This document shows, piece by piece, positions 63,557-64,000 of a stretch of 64,000 nt of DNA (positions are counted from its first letter, which is position 1; each line of letters starts with the position of its first letter). The notes beneath the pieces are model-generated. The model had not been told where the DNA came from. It saw only the letters and a list, made by a program, of their open reading frames with translations, and did no database searches. A program made the position numbers and the translations under genes. Source of the stretch: JAHEEL01 sp963700375 (GTDB lineage Bacteria; Actinomycetota; Acidimicrobiia; Spongiisociales; UBA5794); assembly GCA_963700375.1 (NCBI GenBank), contig CAVOXF010000003.1:372001-436000 (forward strand), written 5' to 3'.

Positions 63557-63562
63557 TACGAT
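63557..63562 (+). promoter_or_regulatory. Candidate -10 box (TACGAT) for hypF
   Basis: TACGAT ends 10 nt before the ATG at 63573, which would leave a leader of only about four bases. It also overlaps the alternative ATG at 63561, arguing against that start. Confidence 0.4.
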
Positions 63563-63572
63563 GCACCAAGCG

Positions 63573-64000
63573 ATGTCACCTCCACCCGCCCGCCGCCGAT
63601 TGCGTGTCTCTGGAATCGTTCAGGGCGTTGGCTTTCGACCGTTCGTCTACGGTCTTGCCACAAGCGCCCGACTCGGCGGATTCGTCGGCAATGACACCGA
63701 CGGCGTGTTCATCGAGGTCGAGGGTGACGCCGCCGCCCTGGACCGCTTCGCTTCCGACATTGACGCGCTTGCCCCACCGGCTGCACGGGTCCAGCGAGTC
63801 GAGTCCGAGGATGTACCCGCCACCGGCGACACGTCGTTCAGCATCGTCGCAAGCCACCACGCCACAACCGGGACCGCCCTCGTCTCCCCCGACCTCCGTA
63901 CTTGTGATGACTGCCTTGCTGAGATGCACGACCCCGGCGATCGACGCAATGCCTATCCGTTCATCAACTGCACGAACTGCGGGCCCCGATTCACCATCAC
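63573..64000 (+). CDS. hypF: Hydrogenase maturation carbamoyltransferase HypF, 3' end outside window
   Basis: 142 residues are visible before the window ends. The acylphosphatase-like domain has VSGIVQGVGFRPFVYGLA, and GFVGNDTDGVFIEVEG fits its second half. Then comes the first zinc-finger part, TCDDCLAEMHDPGDRRNAYP followed by FINCTNCGPRFTI, typical of HypF. HypF makes the cyanide ligands of [NiFe]-hydrogenases from carbamoyl phosphate. The rest of the gene, and perhaps other hyp/hydrogenase genes, should lie downstream. Divergent from the phosphohexomutase gene. Confidence 0.95.
   Translation, partial: MSPPPARRRLRVSGIVQGVGFRPFVYGLATSARLGGFVGNDTDGVFIEVEGDAAALDRFASDIDALAPPAARVQRVESEDVPATGDTSFSIVASHHATTGTALVSPDLRTCDDCLAEMHDPGDRRNAYPFINCTNCGPRFTI

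Overview
The window is a contiguous piece of a high-GC actinobacterial chromosome. The lineage is inferred, not proven: an F420-type (DUF385) oxidoreductase, a Tad pilus locus organised like mycobacterial Rv3660c-Rv3654c, a giant DivIVA-type coiled coil, unlinked FadI/FadJ, and many TAnnnT -10 hexamers only 6-7 nt from start codons (leaderless style). A non-Streptomyces, Acidimicrobiia-like actinobacterium fits best. No prophage, IS element, CRISPR array or rRNA was seen.

Layout. 0-5 kb: DUF3160 protein (5' cut by the window), CapA-like metallophosphatase, amidohydrolase. 5-9.5 kb: group 2 sigma-70 factor, then fadI-fadJ for beta-oxidation. 9.5-11.7 kb: a C/A-rich stretch with a Cys/His-rich small ORF, a small two-helix membrane protein and an MFS transporter. 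11.7-15.3 kb: an operon of gcvP and an F420-type oxidoreductase behind a tandem glycine riboswitch. 15.3-17.4 kb: UspA, a 58-residue zinc ribbon protein, a HAD 5'-nucleotidase. 17.6-21 kb: an extracellular nuclease gene broken by many frameshifts. 21.5-27.4 kb: a tightly coupled Tad/Flp pilus operon including a short Flp prepilin. 27.4-31.3 kb: an LPG-synthase-type membrane protein and a tdh-kbl threonine degradation operon. 31.4-34.8 kb: an XRE regulator/membrane protein pair, a zinc-finger peptide, an anchored unknown protein and a tandem ABM-domain membrane protein. 34.8-40 kb: SRAP protein, two ABC exporters and a META-domain lipoprotein. 40-41.7 kb: a FitA/VapC-type TA pair (toxin frameshifted), a 5'-3' exonuclease and tRNA-Lys(TTT). 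42-45.6 kb: small membrane proteins (DUF1622, HlyIII, Bax inhibitor-1, GlsB), a nucleotidyltransferase-like protein and a nucleoside deaminase. 45.6-52.7 kb: two adenine/adenosine deaminase paralogues converging on a BMP/Nup nucleoside ABC importer. 52.8-64 kb: aminopeptidase P, a 1481-residue Scy-like coiled coil, PEP carboxykinase, class I aldolase FbaB, phosphohexomutase, and the start of hypF running off the window.

How the genes fit together. Three themes recur. (1) Purine salvage: exported nuclease, 5'-nucleotidase, BMP nucleoside importer and three deaminases. (2) Glycine/threonine: Tdh and Kbl make glycine and acetyl-CoA, while GcvP sits under a glycine-sensing riboswitch. (3) Central carbon: FadI/FadJ supply acetyl-CoA; PckA, FbaB and the phosphohexomutase form a gluconeogenic block. 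The most notable structural signals are the repeated -10-to-start spacing, a near-symmetric 120-bp inverted structure between the phosphohexomutase gene and fbaB, a near-perfect 195-bp tandem duplication inside the coiled-coil gene, and the concentration of frameshifts in the nuclease gene.
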